Source: Monarcha castaneiventris obscurior (taxonomy: Eukaryota; Chordata; Aves; Passeriformes; Monarchidae). Taken from it: a stretch of DNA of 64,000 nucleotides. Location of the stretch: positions 13,197,501 through 13,261,500 of the forward strand of contig JAMPIT010000258.1 of NCBI GenBank assembly GCA_026261815.1. The letters run 5' to 3'. This document shows positions 47,290-60,800 of this stretch, piece after piece. The translations under genes were made by a program, and so were the position numbers. The notes beneath the pieces are model-generated. The model worked only from the letters and a program-made list of their open reading frames with translations. It was not told the origin of the DNA and did not search any database. Position 1 is the first letter of the stretch; each line of letters opens with the position of its first letter.

Positions 47290-50200
47290 TGGTGGCCAGT
47301 GTGTTAAATCTGCATGAATATGGGTAGCTGAACCTGGCCCACTGAGTACTCAGCTTAATAGCACTTTCCAGAGTAATTACTGCTTAGTACAATGGAATCA
47401 GGGCAGGATCCTAATGTGTTTTCTCTCTCTGTGCTGCTTCTCACTTTCCTTTTTATTCCTGAAGTGAGTGTATTTGGCTGAATATTTCCCTAGGAAAAGC
47501 AAGGTATGTGATTATAACCAAATGAACAACTTGGAACCACAAAACCCCCACAAATCACATTTGTTTATAACTTGTTACTGCTTTTGTTTGTTTCAGAAAA
47601 GCCTATTACATTTACTCTTAAATGATACAATATGACCAGTGTGATCTTGTGGTCTAAACAATAAGAATAGCTGTTTCTCAGATTTTCTGCAGCTTCTCAA
47701 TGTTTTTCATTAAACAACAGAGCTTGCAAACTTTAATTCATAAACTCACCTTTTAGCCTCATCAATCATAATAAAGAATCTTAATAGCTAAATGTTCACA
47801 TCATACAAACTCTATTGTGGTTCAAATCTTGGTCGATTCCTTTTTTGAAACATTTTTGCAACACTAGTTGGTTTCTGTTTTGATTATATATGTTGAAGAG
47901 AAACTGTATTGTGAATATTCCTTTTTATTTAAATAAATAGATACTTGTTTGAAGGAAAACTTATGCCAAGAGGGAAGAGTACTATTTTAGACATCAATGG
48001 CCTCAGTATTTTACAATTTTTGAACTTTGCTAATATTTCTATATCTGTAGTTTACATATATGCTAATAATTTCCTTCTTTCAGGTCCTAAAAGTGGATGT
48101 TTTCACCTTTCCCTTAAGAGAAGAATTTATATCAATGGGGAAGTTGTGTATAAAGACACGAACAGTATTAGCAGTACAGTTTTTCCTTGAATGTGGTCAC
48201 TGAATAGATATCCCTGTTGAGCACTGTGAACCTATCACTAATAGTAGGCTAATACTAAAATTAACACAAAAACCCCAGAAGAGAAGTACCCAAAGGCCTG
48301 GCACAGCACTTAACACAGTGTTATATTCTGCGTTGGCCCTCCCACGAAGTCTTTAGTCTTTCTAATATTTATGATGATTGATAGACCTGATGGCATGGGC
48401 ACTTCAATGTGGTAGAAGTATTCTCACTGCATATTTTGCGCCAGAGGTATTTATATCATCTGAATTGAAAGGCAGAACTTGACATTTGAAAGTGTTCCTG
48501 GTCTAAAAATGCTTAGTGCTTACACATGTTAAGTTTTTACCTATGCAGACTTTTACAAATAGATAGAAAATATACAAATGTATAGACATTTTAATTTTGT
48601 AATCAGCAAACACAAAAATTGGAAAAAATATCAAAACAACCAGGTTCTGGTTCCACTATGATCAAAGCAAATACTGACAAATAAAATTCTACACCTTATG
48701 CGAGAGAATAGAGTAGAAGGTCACTCTAATGGTCCCCTTGACCCCAGATTCTTCTTATTTGAATATCATTGATAAAAATAAAAAAATGATATTCACAGAC
48801 AGTTGAGTAAAGCTGTTGAGTTGAAAATTTTCTATTTTCAAAAAATATTTGGCTGATTCTTTGGTAAAAGTTGCCTTCAGGCAAACACTTGGAAAATGAT
48901 ACAGCCTATTAGAGCTTAAACTGAGGAAAACTCTTGATAGCTGATGTTCACACATCACTAACAGCCTGAAAAGTGTTGGGGTTTAGACAGTGGTATTAAA
49001 AGCAAATTCCATGTGATACATTGAACAAATGCCAATCCTATTCATGCAAGGGTCCAAATGTTAAAAAAATGTTTTAAATCAACTTTCTGAATGCCCCTGT
49101 TCATTATTTTGCTGACTTGAAAACCTTGAAGTGTTCTGTATCCATTTCATTATCTCCAAAAAGCATGAATTGTAATGGAATTTACATAAAAATCCTGCTT
49201 TGGAGTGGAGACTTTACTGCACAGTCAGCTGCCCCCCTAATCCAATCTTCCCCAATGCAGTTGACCTGCTGGTTGCCAAACTCTAACAGTGGGGATCTCC
49301 TTTGTTAAGAAAAGTATGAATTTGAGCTTTAAAATGAGCAGAAGTCTTTTCTATTACTCACGATGCCTCCTCTTGCTGAGTTTACATGAAATGTCTAGCA
49401 GGAGGTGTTATTAAATAGCCTCAAAAATTAGGCAAAAAACCAATTATCTAGAAAAGGGACACAAAAGGCTTAAAGAAATGAGCATTTGAATTTTCATTAT
49501 TGAGTATCCATGGGACACCACACCACTATTTGAATTTTGTTATTAACCCTTTGCATAAAAAGGATTTAATACTTTTAATCAGTTTTGAATTACACTTTGA
49601 GGAAAGCACAAGTTGGGAATTTTAAAAAGCCTCCTTCATTTCTTTCAGTATTATTTCAGTGCTCTCATGTTTGCACTTATCTCAAGAGTTTTAACTTTGT
49701 ATTAGATTTTTTGTGAAGGTTGATTACATGGGCATTTCAGTCTCACCTTCATTCTTTATTTAGCTGAAATTCCTAATCACTTCAGTGGGGGGTAGACAGG
49801 ACTCAAGTGTTCCTTTGGATGAATTTCAGTTTCTAAAAAATCTTAGGGGTTGAGTAATGTATTCTTGTTTGTTTTTTCCACTCTACAGATAAAATCTAGA
49901 GAGCATTTATCATCACCTGGATAGGAGTGATTTAAAGCAGTTCACAGTTTAGGCTGGCAGCCATTTTCTGAACTTCAACAAAGCATCAAATTTAGAATGG
50001 CAATCAATAATTTAATAGTGTTTTCATAGTGTTTTTATGGGACCTTTGCAAAAGGGGTACAGATAGATATACACATACTGCTAGGGAATTCTACCTGGAA
50101 CAGATCTTGCTTTATTAACAAAAAGCATCCAGCTGTCCCTGCCTTAAGAAAAATGCTTTCTTCAAATTAACATTGCTCTTTTATTCTCCTGAAAATAAAG

Positions 50201-51480
50201 TTTTCTAACAGGTCAGTCTTAGTCTTGTTTTTATTCTAAAGGAATCAGTCCCAGTGTCTGGTCATGAGACTCTCTGCTTTTCCAGTCAGGCTACTCTCCC
50301 CATTCTGCTTATTTCCTTCTTGTTTCAGTCTTCTTTATTTATTTTTTTTTCTATTCCCTTTTACATTTCTTTACATAAGGTTTTCTTTGTTAAAATCCCT
50401 CTAACAGTGGTGTTGTTAATCTGAGTATCAATGAACAGTAAACACAAGCTTCTATGGCAGAGCACATCTAAGCCCAGAAGTCATTCAGTCACTAATGGAC
50501 ATCTTAATTTGGCTTCTTTTGTTTTTACTGGCCTTTATTGATTTCTTCTGGAGTACCAGTCTTCCCAAGAGCCAGAGGAGAGCAGTCTTTTGGCTCTCTT
50601 CCAAAATGCATTTGCCAAATAAGAGCATTAGAAAACTCCCAGACTTTCTAACAGAGGAGACAATAGCAGTATCCAAGATCTGTACACCAGGATCCTTCAC
50701 CTCTGCCCAATTAGACACTATGCCAAACTATACACTTGCTTAGAAAAGATCCACAGAAACCTTTGACATCTATGGATTTACAAGGAGAGAGTTTACTGGA
50801 CACTAATAGCACTGACGACAATGACAAGCTATTACAAACATTCTTTTACTGTTTTAAAAACAGTTCAGTTTCCAGGCAAACATGATATCACTTCACTTCA
50901 GACCCATATAAGAGATAGATCTTCAGACAGCAGTAAAATTTGGCAAATGTTTTCCTTTTTATGATCTAACTTACTTGTTAGTGTTTTTAGGTAAGTGGAA
51001 GTGGTTTCTCCATCTGAAAGGAATTCTTAAAAATAGAGTGCAGTTTTTTTATTGAGGTAAATGCATGTTTGGCCTTTGCCTGCTCATTTTTAGAGACTGT
51101 AGTTTGTTTTTGGGAGATGGACTGAAGGAAGCATCTGGGCATACATGGCCAGGCCCCCTTGAATATTGCTGATGTGCTAGTGCAAGTGAGTGCTAGTGAA
51201 CTGAGAAGGACCTGGAAGGACTGACAGGGTTTTTTTCACTGCAGTACTACAGAATCAAGGAAATAATGTGGAAACTGAACTAAGAAAAACACTATTATGA
51301 GAAGAATCAAATATTTTGGGGCATTCAAGAAGCACAAAATCAGACTCAGATCTGCAAAATCTGCTTGGGAAAAGTTCTGTTTGAAGATTTCTGAAAGGAG
51401 TCATGATTGATCCTTGTCCTGAAAAAATTATAGCAGAGGAACCTTTAACATTTGTGTCCACATCTTTAGCTGGGGGAAAG
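47290..51480. other. Non-coding stretch, no gene seen
   Basis: No gene supported. A splice-acceptor look-alike (TTTCCTTCTTTCAG, ending 48083) is followed by 35 codons to a TGA at 48188-48190; see the findings. The overlapping opposite-strand frames at 50485-50743 look like chance. Confidence 0.5.
50848..50864. other. Short palindrome, 8-bp arms
   Basis: ACTGTTTT, A, AAAACAGT. AT-rich 8-base inverted arms with a single central base; likely chance. Confidence 0.6.
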
Positions 51481-51483
51481 GAT

Positions 51484-51536
51484 GCAGTTCCATTAAGTCA
51501 ATGCAACTGTCCTAATTTGCACCAGCTGAGCTTCTG
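51484..51536. mobile_element. Half of an ancient palindromic repeat
   Basis: GCAGTTCCATTAAGTCAATG, CAACTGTCCTAATTTGCACC and AGCTGAGCTTCTGC closely follow the right half of an amniote palindromic repeat (CCATTGAAGTCAATGGAGTT ... CTAATTTACACCAGCTGAGG ... TCTGGCCC). Only the centre and right arm are visible. Confidence 0.45.
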
Positions 51537-51539
51537 CTT

Positions 51540-53595
51540 TTTTGTTTGTGTAGCCTTGTCAGCACCCCTTCCAAGGGAAAGCAAACATTCATTGTTCTTT
51601 CCTGGGTCAAAGAGAAGTCAGTTCAGAAAGGTCCCAAAGTTTCCTTATCTCATCTTGTTTTCATTTTCACAACTAGCACTATTCACATAGAAATTACTTG
51701 AACTTACAGTGCAGAACTTAATGCGTGTGCTTCTGAATGTACCTGACGCTGGCTAATGGATGAGTAATTTCCATGAGTAGAATTCATGTATTGTCATTGC
51801 TTTATGCAACATAATCCATGCTACATTTATTCAAAAAGTGTAAACTGAAAAAAAACAGCACAATCTGAATCACAGTTCATTTCTGATTAAATTTAAATCC
51901 CCTTTTACCCTAGAGATTTGCTTCTTAACCCTTTGTTTCTTTAACAGCCCCTTATTATTTTATCCTTTTGGTGTTATAGAACCTATTCTCAATGAGCTGC
52001 TTTTTCAGTCTAAGTGGAATATATGGATCCATGCACCACTGTTTGCAAACAAGCTATTAGTGACTGAGGCATGATCACAGAGAGATAGATGCTGGTGCCT
52101 TCATTTGCATTCACATATATACACTCTTATTGCAAATTAACAGTTATATTGCTACCTATGATTTTATTATTTCCCATATAAATACTTGCTCATATTCTCA
52201 CAGGAAATTATGTGTTCATTAGAATAAGAGTCTCTTGATTAAGCTGAAATCTGTATCATGAAGGGGTTTGGAAGTTATTGAAAAAGATTTTTGGAAGCTG
52301 TTTTCCAGGAAACAGTTAAGGAGTCACTCCTCAAATGCTGTTAGGTATTTCCAGTCATCCAGCTTCTTTCAGAATTAATTGGGAGGTCAATACTTAGTCA
52401 CCCCTTAATTAATCAATGCTAAATATAATCTAAGAAATATCACAGCCAAACTCGAGTCCTAAGATCCATTCTCTGCTGAGACATTAGAATAACTTTCAGG
52501 ACTCTGATTGAGGGTTTGGGGCTGAATGTTTCTTGTGACTGTCTCAGAAGGGCTTACAAATCTCATTAAAATGCTGTAACCAGAATGAAATGTGGTTTGG
52601 AGCGATTTCCTTGTCCCTGATGGAAATCACCCGTTCCCAGGATATTGCTATCCCAGTTTTGCCAGGGACAATATATCCCTAAGGCTCACAAAACACTTGG
52701 GAGTAAGGAAAATGTTTGGCCTTTAAAACAGACAAGGTTATGTCAAGAGTCAGTTATTTTAAAAGAAAAAAAGTCCCTGGAGTGAGAATCTTTGCAAATT
52801 TAAAAACTTTCCCTTTTTCAAGTGGTGCAAGCTGGGCAGTGGGCTCTCCTTGGCTGTACATTCAGCACTTTATCCATGAACAAAGTATAAATATTTCCAG
52901 AAAACCCATTTCTATATTTATTTTCAGAGTGACATCACTTCCCCTCTGTATAGCTGGTGAGAGATGGCTCAATCCAAAGCCAGCTCTATTTTCAGAGAAT
53001 ATACAGACACATAGCCAGGGTGCTAACTCTGGAACTGCAGCGGTTTCCACTGTAAATGAAACAATGATACTCTCCAGTTCCTCACCCAAATTCTCTGTAT
53101 TTTTTGGTTTAGTACAGGCTAAAGAGCACATTTTTTTGTGGGGAGTCTCATGTGAAAATATTGACCACCAATCACCTGACAGACTCCAGTAGCAATTACT
53201 GTAAACTGTGCTGCTCCATCCAATAACATTAATATCTTTAACAATTCTCTTTCCAAAAATAACTGTGCTTTGTGAGGATCAAAAATGAACAGAGTTCTCT
53301 GCTTTCCTTAAAGCATGTTCTGAAGCAAACTATTATTTAAATGTATTCTTCAGCACACAGGTACTGTTATAGTTGATGCAGTGGGTTTATCTGAGCAGTT
53401 TATCATCCTTCTATGAGTATCAAAATATGTTTTATTGCATTTTATAGAAATTTATTACATTTATATACCGTTTTGTTTATTCTCCACCACTTTACCCCCC
53501 AGAAGAGGTTTTTAGGAGGGAAGGTGTTTAGCAGCAACCTGCTCATGTTTCAGCTGAGGGGTGTGCTCCCCTCAAGGAAGAAGAAGGCTGCTTAA
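51540..53595. other. Non-coding stretch, no gene seen
   Basis: The longest open frame of the window outside CR1 lies here (158 codons, 52716-53192, +). It has no domain resemblance, no convincing splice or start context and ordinary local composition, so I do not call it a gene. 51715-51840 has ACGCTGGCTAATGG and TTTATGCAACATAATCC words that could be homeodomain or C/EBP sites. Confidence 0.5.
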
Positions 53596-53599
53596 CTTA

Positions 53600-53860
53600 T
53601 ATATTTCTTCTCAGCCTCTTTCTATTTGAAAGGCCAGTGCTGCTGGGGCTCAATCACCGGTGGATAAGCAACCTTTCCTGCCTGCGAATGGTAAACAATC
53701 CTCAGCTTTTACCTTCTCCTGCAGGAGTCAGAGAGCATTAGCTGCATGGTGGGCTGGTGCTCAGGACAGAAGGGAGCTGTCACTGCTTTTATATCTGCAG
53801 AGCACGATTAGCTGCATTTCCTGAGCCCTAGCTGCCTCATTAAGTGTTATTTAGAAATAT
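53600..53860. other. Candidate conserved non-coding block
   Basis: A segment of higher GC between AT-rich flanks, with repeated ATTAGCTGCAT words at about 53738 and 53808, CACCGGTGG (53656, grainyhead/E-box-like), GTAAACAA (forkhead) and TTAAGTG (NKX-type). The two AGCTGCAT copies 70 bases apart are the clearest structure. No repeat family and no useful open frame. Regulatory role is inferred. Confidence 0.3.
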
Positions 53861-55291
53861 TTCACAAAAAGGAAAAAAAGATTTGTTTCCTCTTCATTTA
53901 TTTACGTGTAATGCTTACCTTGGCCAGTGTTGCCGTGGTTTTTGGAGCAGGGTCTCTTATCTCTACCAGTAAACTGGATGATGTTTTGAAGAAGCCAAGT
54001 AGTTCCTGAAAGCCACACATTCCTCCAGTGGCTCAATCAGGATCAAAATCAGGGTGCTCTTACACCTTTCTTCTCCCCACTTAATCACATGGCCTCCCTC
54101 ACTGCTGGCAATATGCATCTGAATTACATTGGCTGGGAAAACTGCAGGAGGCAAGAAAGAAAACAGTATATCACACCTCCACAGCCCTGGGACTCAGGGC
54201 AGGTCAGGGCAGGGTTAGCAGCTGGTTACAGGTAATGCATCTTTTCACCAGGAAAGGCCAATTTAATGTGAGATCCCTATCAAAAATGCTAACTCTGTAC
54301 CCTGAAAATGTTTTGAGCCCCTAAAGAATGATTTCAGTAGCTACAACCTCCGTCTTTAACTTTTTAGTGTTTGGGGGTTGATTTCCTGGAGGCTTAGGTT
54401 AGACACCAGGTATCTTGGCTCCAATACAGATTTTTAAAACTTGAGTTGATATGGGAATTCTGTGTTGTGCTTTCCTTATTTTGTGTATTGTTAAATTATA
54501 CACTTTGAGGTGCTCTCATGATTAGTGTCATTTACTCTCAAATTCTTGTGAATGTTGTTTTGAAGCACTTCAGATATTTTCATTTTAATGGCACATAATG
54601 ATAACTACAATTATTAAAAAATACATCTCTGTGCAAACGTAGTGATGTCTTAAGAATCCTGGAGTTCTTCAGAAAAACAGTAAGACAATAAATTAAAATA
54701 ACATCTAGGCTAATTGGGAGTCAACATAAAAACCAGCCTGTTAGTTTGCTGATGAAAAGAAAGTGTTTTCATAGTGTGATGTCAAGAGGAAAATAATTCC
54801 ATTGATACAGCAGTTTTAGAGCACAGAGGGCAGAAATTACAATTTTTGGTAAAACTTTGGAACAGCTAGGAAAAGCAGTGCCACCAGGAAAAAAAAAAAA
54901 AAGATGTTATCACTTCTTTAAAATAGAGAGTGCTAAGTTCATGTGGTAGCAGTACCCCAAGTGTTAATTACAGAATCTTGAAGTCTTTTCACTATTATAT
55001 AAAGAATCAATTAAATGACCTGAGATCAGATGAAATATGAAAAGGCTTCTTAGTCTGCCTTTGTACCTTGATAGAGGCACTTTCAAGCAGCGGAAACCAG
55101 TACATTCATTTACGTATTAGGAAGTTATTAAAAAAAGAGAACTTTGCTGTGCACCATCTATAGAACAAACTAATCTTGTGCCTTTCCAGGAGAGATGGCC
55201 ATCTAATGCCTGAAATTCACAAGATAAAAGGAAATTTTTGCTGATGTATGCTGATGCTGAATGACTATTAAAAGATAGAAAGGGTCACAAA

Positions 55292-55351
55292 CTTCACCAG
55301 AAGCTTTTCTTGCTTCATGTTAACTGACATGCTATGTCAGTTTTGGTGAAG
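55292..55351. other. Two-part hairpin
   Basis: An inner stem of 9 bp (AACTGACAT, GCT loop, ATGTCAGTT; 55322-55342) is enclosed by an outer 8-bp pair CTTCACCA (55292-55299) and TGGTGAAG (55344-55351). The left side has a 22-base insertion between stems and the right side almost none, so the fold is asymmetric. It does not resemble a microRNA precursor. Confidence 0.65.
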
Positions 55352-57399
55352 GAAAGGGGATTTAGGAGAAACGAGGCAAATCATAAAACCACACTGTGAT
55401 TTTTATAGGTATCAACTAAAATATACAATATTACAAGAAACAACCCAGAAGAATACAGCAAACTTGTTAAAAATTCCACCAAACATCAGAAAATCAATAA
55501 AGCATTGAAACTATCCGTGAATTTACCCTAATATGATGTTTATACAGTATAATCTCAGACTTGAGAGTGATTTCATTACTTTAGGCAGATGTTTTATAAG
55601 AGAATTTTGAGTAAACTTCAGTTGCAAGAGCCCTCCCAAGCATCTTAATTTAGCTTTCCTGCAAACTTTCTGGATTGGCTTATTCTGTGGAAGAGTCCAA
55701 ATTAAGTTTAGATAACAATAAAATTATAGAAATCATATATAATTGAGGGGTTTGTTCCATTCAGCTCCCATATCCATCCAGTTGTTTCTTGCTGAGCTCC
55801 CATATTCAGCCAGTTTGACTGTGTACTTGAGAAGACCTCAATATGTCACTTTGATATTCATTTTAGAACATGGTCTTTTCTCCTATCTCGCTCACTATCC
55901 TCAGCAATTTACCTAAGAAAACAAAACCAGGGAGGAGACAGTTCTGGCAAGCAGATACATCATCAAGGTGCTGCAGGTTCAGGTGTTGTACCCGACTCAA
56001 TGGCTGAGCACCATTTTCCCTTTCTGTGGTGCCATTTCTATGAAATTTGAGTTACCTGATTTTATCAGTACCATGCCTTGTGATCTACATGTGGAGTACA
56101 CTATGAAAGGCAGATATTCTTTATTATTAAGGATATATCCTCTCAGAAATTAAATATTTTCATTAAAATTTGGTTTAAAAATAGTTACTAAATGTTTTCA
56201 ATCCCTATTTCTGTGTGTGTTTGCATTGATCTCCAAGTGGCTGTTTTTAATTTTCCTTAAACTGATGCAAAACAAGTTGAGAAGCTAAACCATAATAGAA
56301 CATTCTTTAGCCTTTGTTGCACCTTTTTAATCAAAGCACTTCACTTTTTTCTTTATCTATTGAGGCTGTTGGTGAATGCAAAGCAAAAAGAGAGAAGGCA
56401 GAATACAGAACAGTAAAGAGGTTAATGATGGGAAAGTTTGAGACACTTACTAATGAAAGTATGGAAAGAAGTTTGTGGACACAGTAAGACATCAAAAATT
56501 TTCTCTTTAGAAATACATTTACTTTTTTTTTTCCTCATGTGTGTGAATGATAAGGAGGAAATACAAACCTCAGGTCTAACCTGTTGAAAGCTCAAAGTAT
56601 GCAAAGCATCAGCAGAAGATAGTACGTCCAATAAAAAAGATGGAAGAGATGTGATAAAGGAAAACATAATACTCAAAAAAATTATATGCATTTATGTTTA
56701 GAAAAGAACAGAACAGAATCAAAAAGACTATAATTAGGAAAATCTATTCTTAAATGCTAAAACTGAGTAAATTATGGAGGATTAAGTATTTCTATTTATG
56801 TTTTCTGATATAAGCTGAGTAGTTCAAAAGGAGCAAGAATTTTTTAGGAGCAGGAACTTTAAACAATCTTGGTTTTAGTTTGTTAGTTTTTTTGGGGTTT
56901 TTTTGGTGTCTGATCAAGTATTTCTTAGTTCTTTCGCTTGTGTACATTCAGAACAAATGCTTGTCATTTCTCTGCCTTGAAAGCCAACATAGCTACATTT
57001 TAATAGATTTTTATGATATATAGGGTTAATGAATGTTAGAATTATGTGTATATATATAGGTATAAAATTCTGAGAGGATATAACAGATGTAAAGTCATTC
57101 TGTAATTAGATGAGGGTTATACTTATTTTTGTACGGAAACCTATTGCTAGCATTTTCTAAACAAATTATTGCCTGCCAAACTCCTGAGATTCTATCATCA
57201 GCACAATGTTTGCCAAGAGAAACGTGGTAACACCCTTGATTACTGGTTTCCAGGGTGAGGTTTACAGCACTGTTTCTGGGCTGTGGACTTTGCTGTGGAC
57301 CTGGTAGATGAAGCAAATGGACACTGCTTAAGTTCAATTTTTAAGGGATGTTTGCATGAAGTTAACAAAAATTAAGGCAGTCCTATTTACATATTAGAC

Positions 57400-57435
57400 A
57401 AACCACATCTCAAACCCCATCTCAAACCACATTTC
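57400..57435 (+). repeat. Three tandem 12-base units
   Basis: AAACCACATCTC, AAACCCCATCTC and AAACCACATTTC follow head to tail with one difference each. AACCACA is a RUNX-type core and occurs in the first and third unit. Simple duplication is the likely origin. Confidence 0.85.
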
Positions 57436-57675
57436 ATATACAAAATTTTTCAGCTTTCCATAATGCCCACAGGCCCACTGTTTCTGCAACATATCTCTGT
57501 CTGTATTGATACTTTTTATGATCAGAAGGGGCTGTTTGTTTCAGGTTCCACAAAGAGGGTAAGATTTTGAGTGGATACTTCACAATGAAAAGTTCTGTGT
57601 TGTAAGAGGTTATTGTACAGCTAGAGCATTATATGTAAATGTAAATCACTGTGTTATATCAAAGTTATATTTACT

Positions 57676-57858
57676 GTGAGGCTGGCGAGGCAGTGGAACT
57701 GGATGCCACGAAAACTTGTGGATGCCCCATCTGTGGAAGGCCAGGTTGTATGGAGCTCTGAGCAATCTGGTCTAGTGCAAGGTATCCACTCCCATGCAAG
57801 GGGTTTGGAACTAAATGGTCTTTAAGGTCCCTTCCAAACCTAACCATCCTATGAGTCT
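57676..57858 (+). mobile_element. CR1 LINE 3' end fragment
   Basis: Strong match in order to a CR1 3' end: GTGAGGCTGGCGAGGCAGTG; AACTTGTGGATGCCCC; TCTGTGGAAGGCCAGGTTG; TATGGAGCTCTGAGCAATCT followed by GGTCTAGTG; TTGGAACTAAATGG; TCTTTAAGGTCCCTTCCAAA; and a terminal CCATCCTATGAGTCTG, the octamer-type tail. A few bases are missing around 57702-57712 and near 57740 relative to the usual spacing. It is 5' truncated and non-coding, and is the best preserved CR1 3' end in the window. Confidence 0.92.
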
Positions 57859-57859
57859 G

Positions 57860-60800
57860 TTATTTGATGATTGTGTGGTATGTATAGGTACAGCAGATAA
57901 GACCTGACTGCACATATTTGAATAGAAAAAGCAATATATCCATGAGTTAAGTTGTTATGGGGATAGTTGTAATACCAACACTTAGCCATAAACATAATTT
58001 TCTTATATCAAGGAAAATCCTGGGAAAATATACAGCTTTTAAGAAGAAATATTTCAGTAAGCCTTTGTTTAAGTTAACTCAAGGTACCTGTGACCTGTGT
58101 GAGTTTCTGTCCTGCAGGGACAGCTGGTGTCACACAACTCCGTGTAGTCTCCCAGAGGTGCTGCAGCCCTGCCTGGGTAAGGCAGCTGCCAGAAGGGCAG
58201 AGGTGACCTCCCAGCACAGTGTCCTGCACAATTCTGATCCCAAGATACAGGTACTACTCAAGTCCAGCTGCAGGCTCTGTGGCTCTTTACTGCATCTGTG
58301 AAAGAAATCATAAATGCTTCTCTGCAGGAAGTGGAGAAACAGGAAATATATACTATCTGTGTAACAGACTGAAAAATTTTAAGTATTTTAGGCTAGCATT
58401 GCATTTAAAAAAATATTTAAAATTATTATTTAGTTAGCACGCATGTTTAGATTACTTAATGCCGCATCTGTAACATAAAAAATAGAATCCAGGTGAATAG
58501 TAAAAAGTGTCCAGTACTTATGGGGTCATCCTTGTGGTTTCTTGGTGATTGTGTGTAAGTTTGTTTTGTACTATTATTTGATTAAGCAGGACTTACAGTG
58601 ATCTGGCTGCCTTCTCAGCACTGAGGAGCTTACATACCTTGCAATTGCCTCTAATGTATTCCAGTATTTGTGTGTTTGTTACTATGACACCTGGTTCTTT
58701 GCCAGACATTTTGGGTGGCATTGCTGTACACTTCATTCTCAAAGTGCTGAGAGATATGGTCATGAAAAATGCCTCCTCTTCGCCCATTAAAAAAATCCCA
58801 ATCATATCAGAGTTGTTAAAATTTATGCTAAGTCTATTCAGTGAAACATAAATAGTCATCACTTGGAGAACTTGCTGTGCAAGGCATGATCCTGCAATAT
58901 GCTAGACTCTTCTGAGATATTCTCAGCACCCTCAACTTCTAGTGAGTTGCCTGATGCTCAGCACCTTGTCAGATCTGGCCTCTGAGAAGGAACATGAAAA
59001 GACCCAAAGCAAACTGGCAAATATTCAGCTGCTTGTTGTACAACTCTATTTTTCTCTCAAAAGTAACAGTTCAAACAAAGGATTAATTTAGAAAGAAAAA
59101 AAAAAAAATTAAAATTGAAAGAGGGGAAACAAAGATGTGTGAAAAAGAATGTTAATAACAGTATTTGAAGAGGCAAAGAAATTAGAGAGATAGAAAACCT
59201 AATTTTTTTAAATTACATTGGGAAGGTTGTAGATGTTGTTTAATATTGTCCTTGAATATTTTGCAAGTGGCACAACCACTTAATGAGATGCCAATTGCTG
59301 AAATACAGAGTTGTGATTTAAAGTGACAATGCCACCTCAGTTTTAGTCCAAGTGATGGATTTTGCTTTGAAATGGGTTTGAAATGGTTTGAAATGGGTAT
59401 ACCATACCTAACATGGAAAGATGTGTTTGCATTTGAGTTAATTTCAATTAAAATTAGTTTCGCTAAAATATCACTCCCATAACTTTCTATTAAAATTTTA
59501 TCTAATATGAACTCAAATGGGCCTTACAAGATATCAAGTACTCAGGGAGAAAGCTGATGCATCCAGATACCCCAGACAGGCTGCAAAAATCCCAAATTGT
59601 TATGAGTAGTTATGGGTATTTCTTTTCTTGTTAACTGAATGGATAAAAGAAAATGGACAAAAAGCCTTTTAAAAATACAGGAACCATAATCTTAATTGCT
59701 TGCACCTGGTTTATGTGAAAAGCTAATATGGAATCCTGTAACATTGACTGATACCACTTTCTTATCATTTTTAATTATGATAAACTATAAAAATGGCAAG
59801 ATGGTAGAATAGGAAGCTTTAAGTCTTTCTTTCATCAGCTTTTAAATTGCAGACTGTATAGTAAATCAACTTAATTTACGTACTATGTTTATTGGTAAAT
59901 TCTCTGGATTCATTAAAGCCCTGGAACTGCATTCGTATAACAGAATATGGCTTTTTTTCCTGGCTGTTGAATCAGTTTTCAAGCTGCATAGACCTCTTTG
60001 AATGTGTTAAAGTAGTAGCCTCATTTAACAGGGAGATTTCATAAAGCTTTGGAAGTGTATCATTAAAAGGGACACTGTCAATTTGAATTTTTCCAAAATG
60101 ACCAATTCAAGAAAAGATTTTTTTGAAAAATGTGGAAGGGTTTTTTCTAATTCCTAGAAAATATCTAGAATTCTTTTTTTTTAATTTTTTTTTTATTTTT
60201 CCATGAACGCTTGGAAGCATCATTCAGAAGACTAGAGAATATTACTATCATAGCCATCATTATTAACCATGAATACTTTCATATTCCCCCCTCACATCCT
60301 TTCCTCTAACAGGAACTCAACCCAGTGCATTCAGCCAGCCTGAATCCTGTGAATCATTACAGCATTATTTTAAAACTTTGAAATCTGACTTTGCTACAAC
60401 GTTGTTCTGTGCACTGTGGTTATTTTCACTCTTTGCTGCCAGTTGTTTGGAGAGGATTTGTAGGCCTGAGCTTTCCAGCACTTCTCCCCAGCAGACCCCT
60501 GCCTGCAGAGCCCACACTGCCAACCAGCCTTTCAGCCGTGGGGCTGTGACAGACAAGCTCTGCCAGATGCTGTTGCCATGATTTCAGATATTCATGCTCA
60601 CAGCTGTCCATCTTACAATTCTGCTGGAAATTGCTGTCAGCCTACAGGGACGAGAGAGAGGAGCATGTGTCTGTACTTGAGCCACCTACATTCACATCGC
60701 CTGCTAATTTAAACTGCCAGTGAAAAGCCTTTGCCCTGATCCTTGGGACTGTCGATGGGATTACAATCTTCCAGCAGAGGGGCAGGATATGAGGCTGGGA

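Larger units (their letters stand above)
53865..57670. other. Non-coding stretch, no gene seen
   Basis: No gene or RNA supported. It contains a 14-base A tract (54889-54902), a two-part hairpin at 55292-55351 and three 12-base tandem units at 57400-57435. Open frames are below 90 codons. Confidence 0.5.

Noticed and set aside
47800..47860. tRNA B-box look-alike (GGTTCAAATCT)
   Set aside because: No A box at the right distance and no cloverleaf.
49760..49850. Possible further ancient repeat (CACTTCAGTGGGGGGTAGAC...)
   Set aside because: Only one word resembles the amniote repeat and the order of the others is not convincing.
52716..53192. 158-codon open frame, the longest outside CR1
   Set aside because: No domain resemblance, no convincing exon structure, an overlapping antisense frame of 89 codons, and local composition like the flanks. 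A frame of this size is not surprising in 64 kb.
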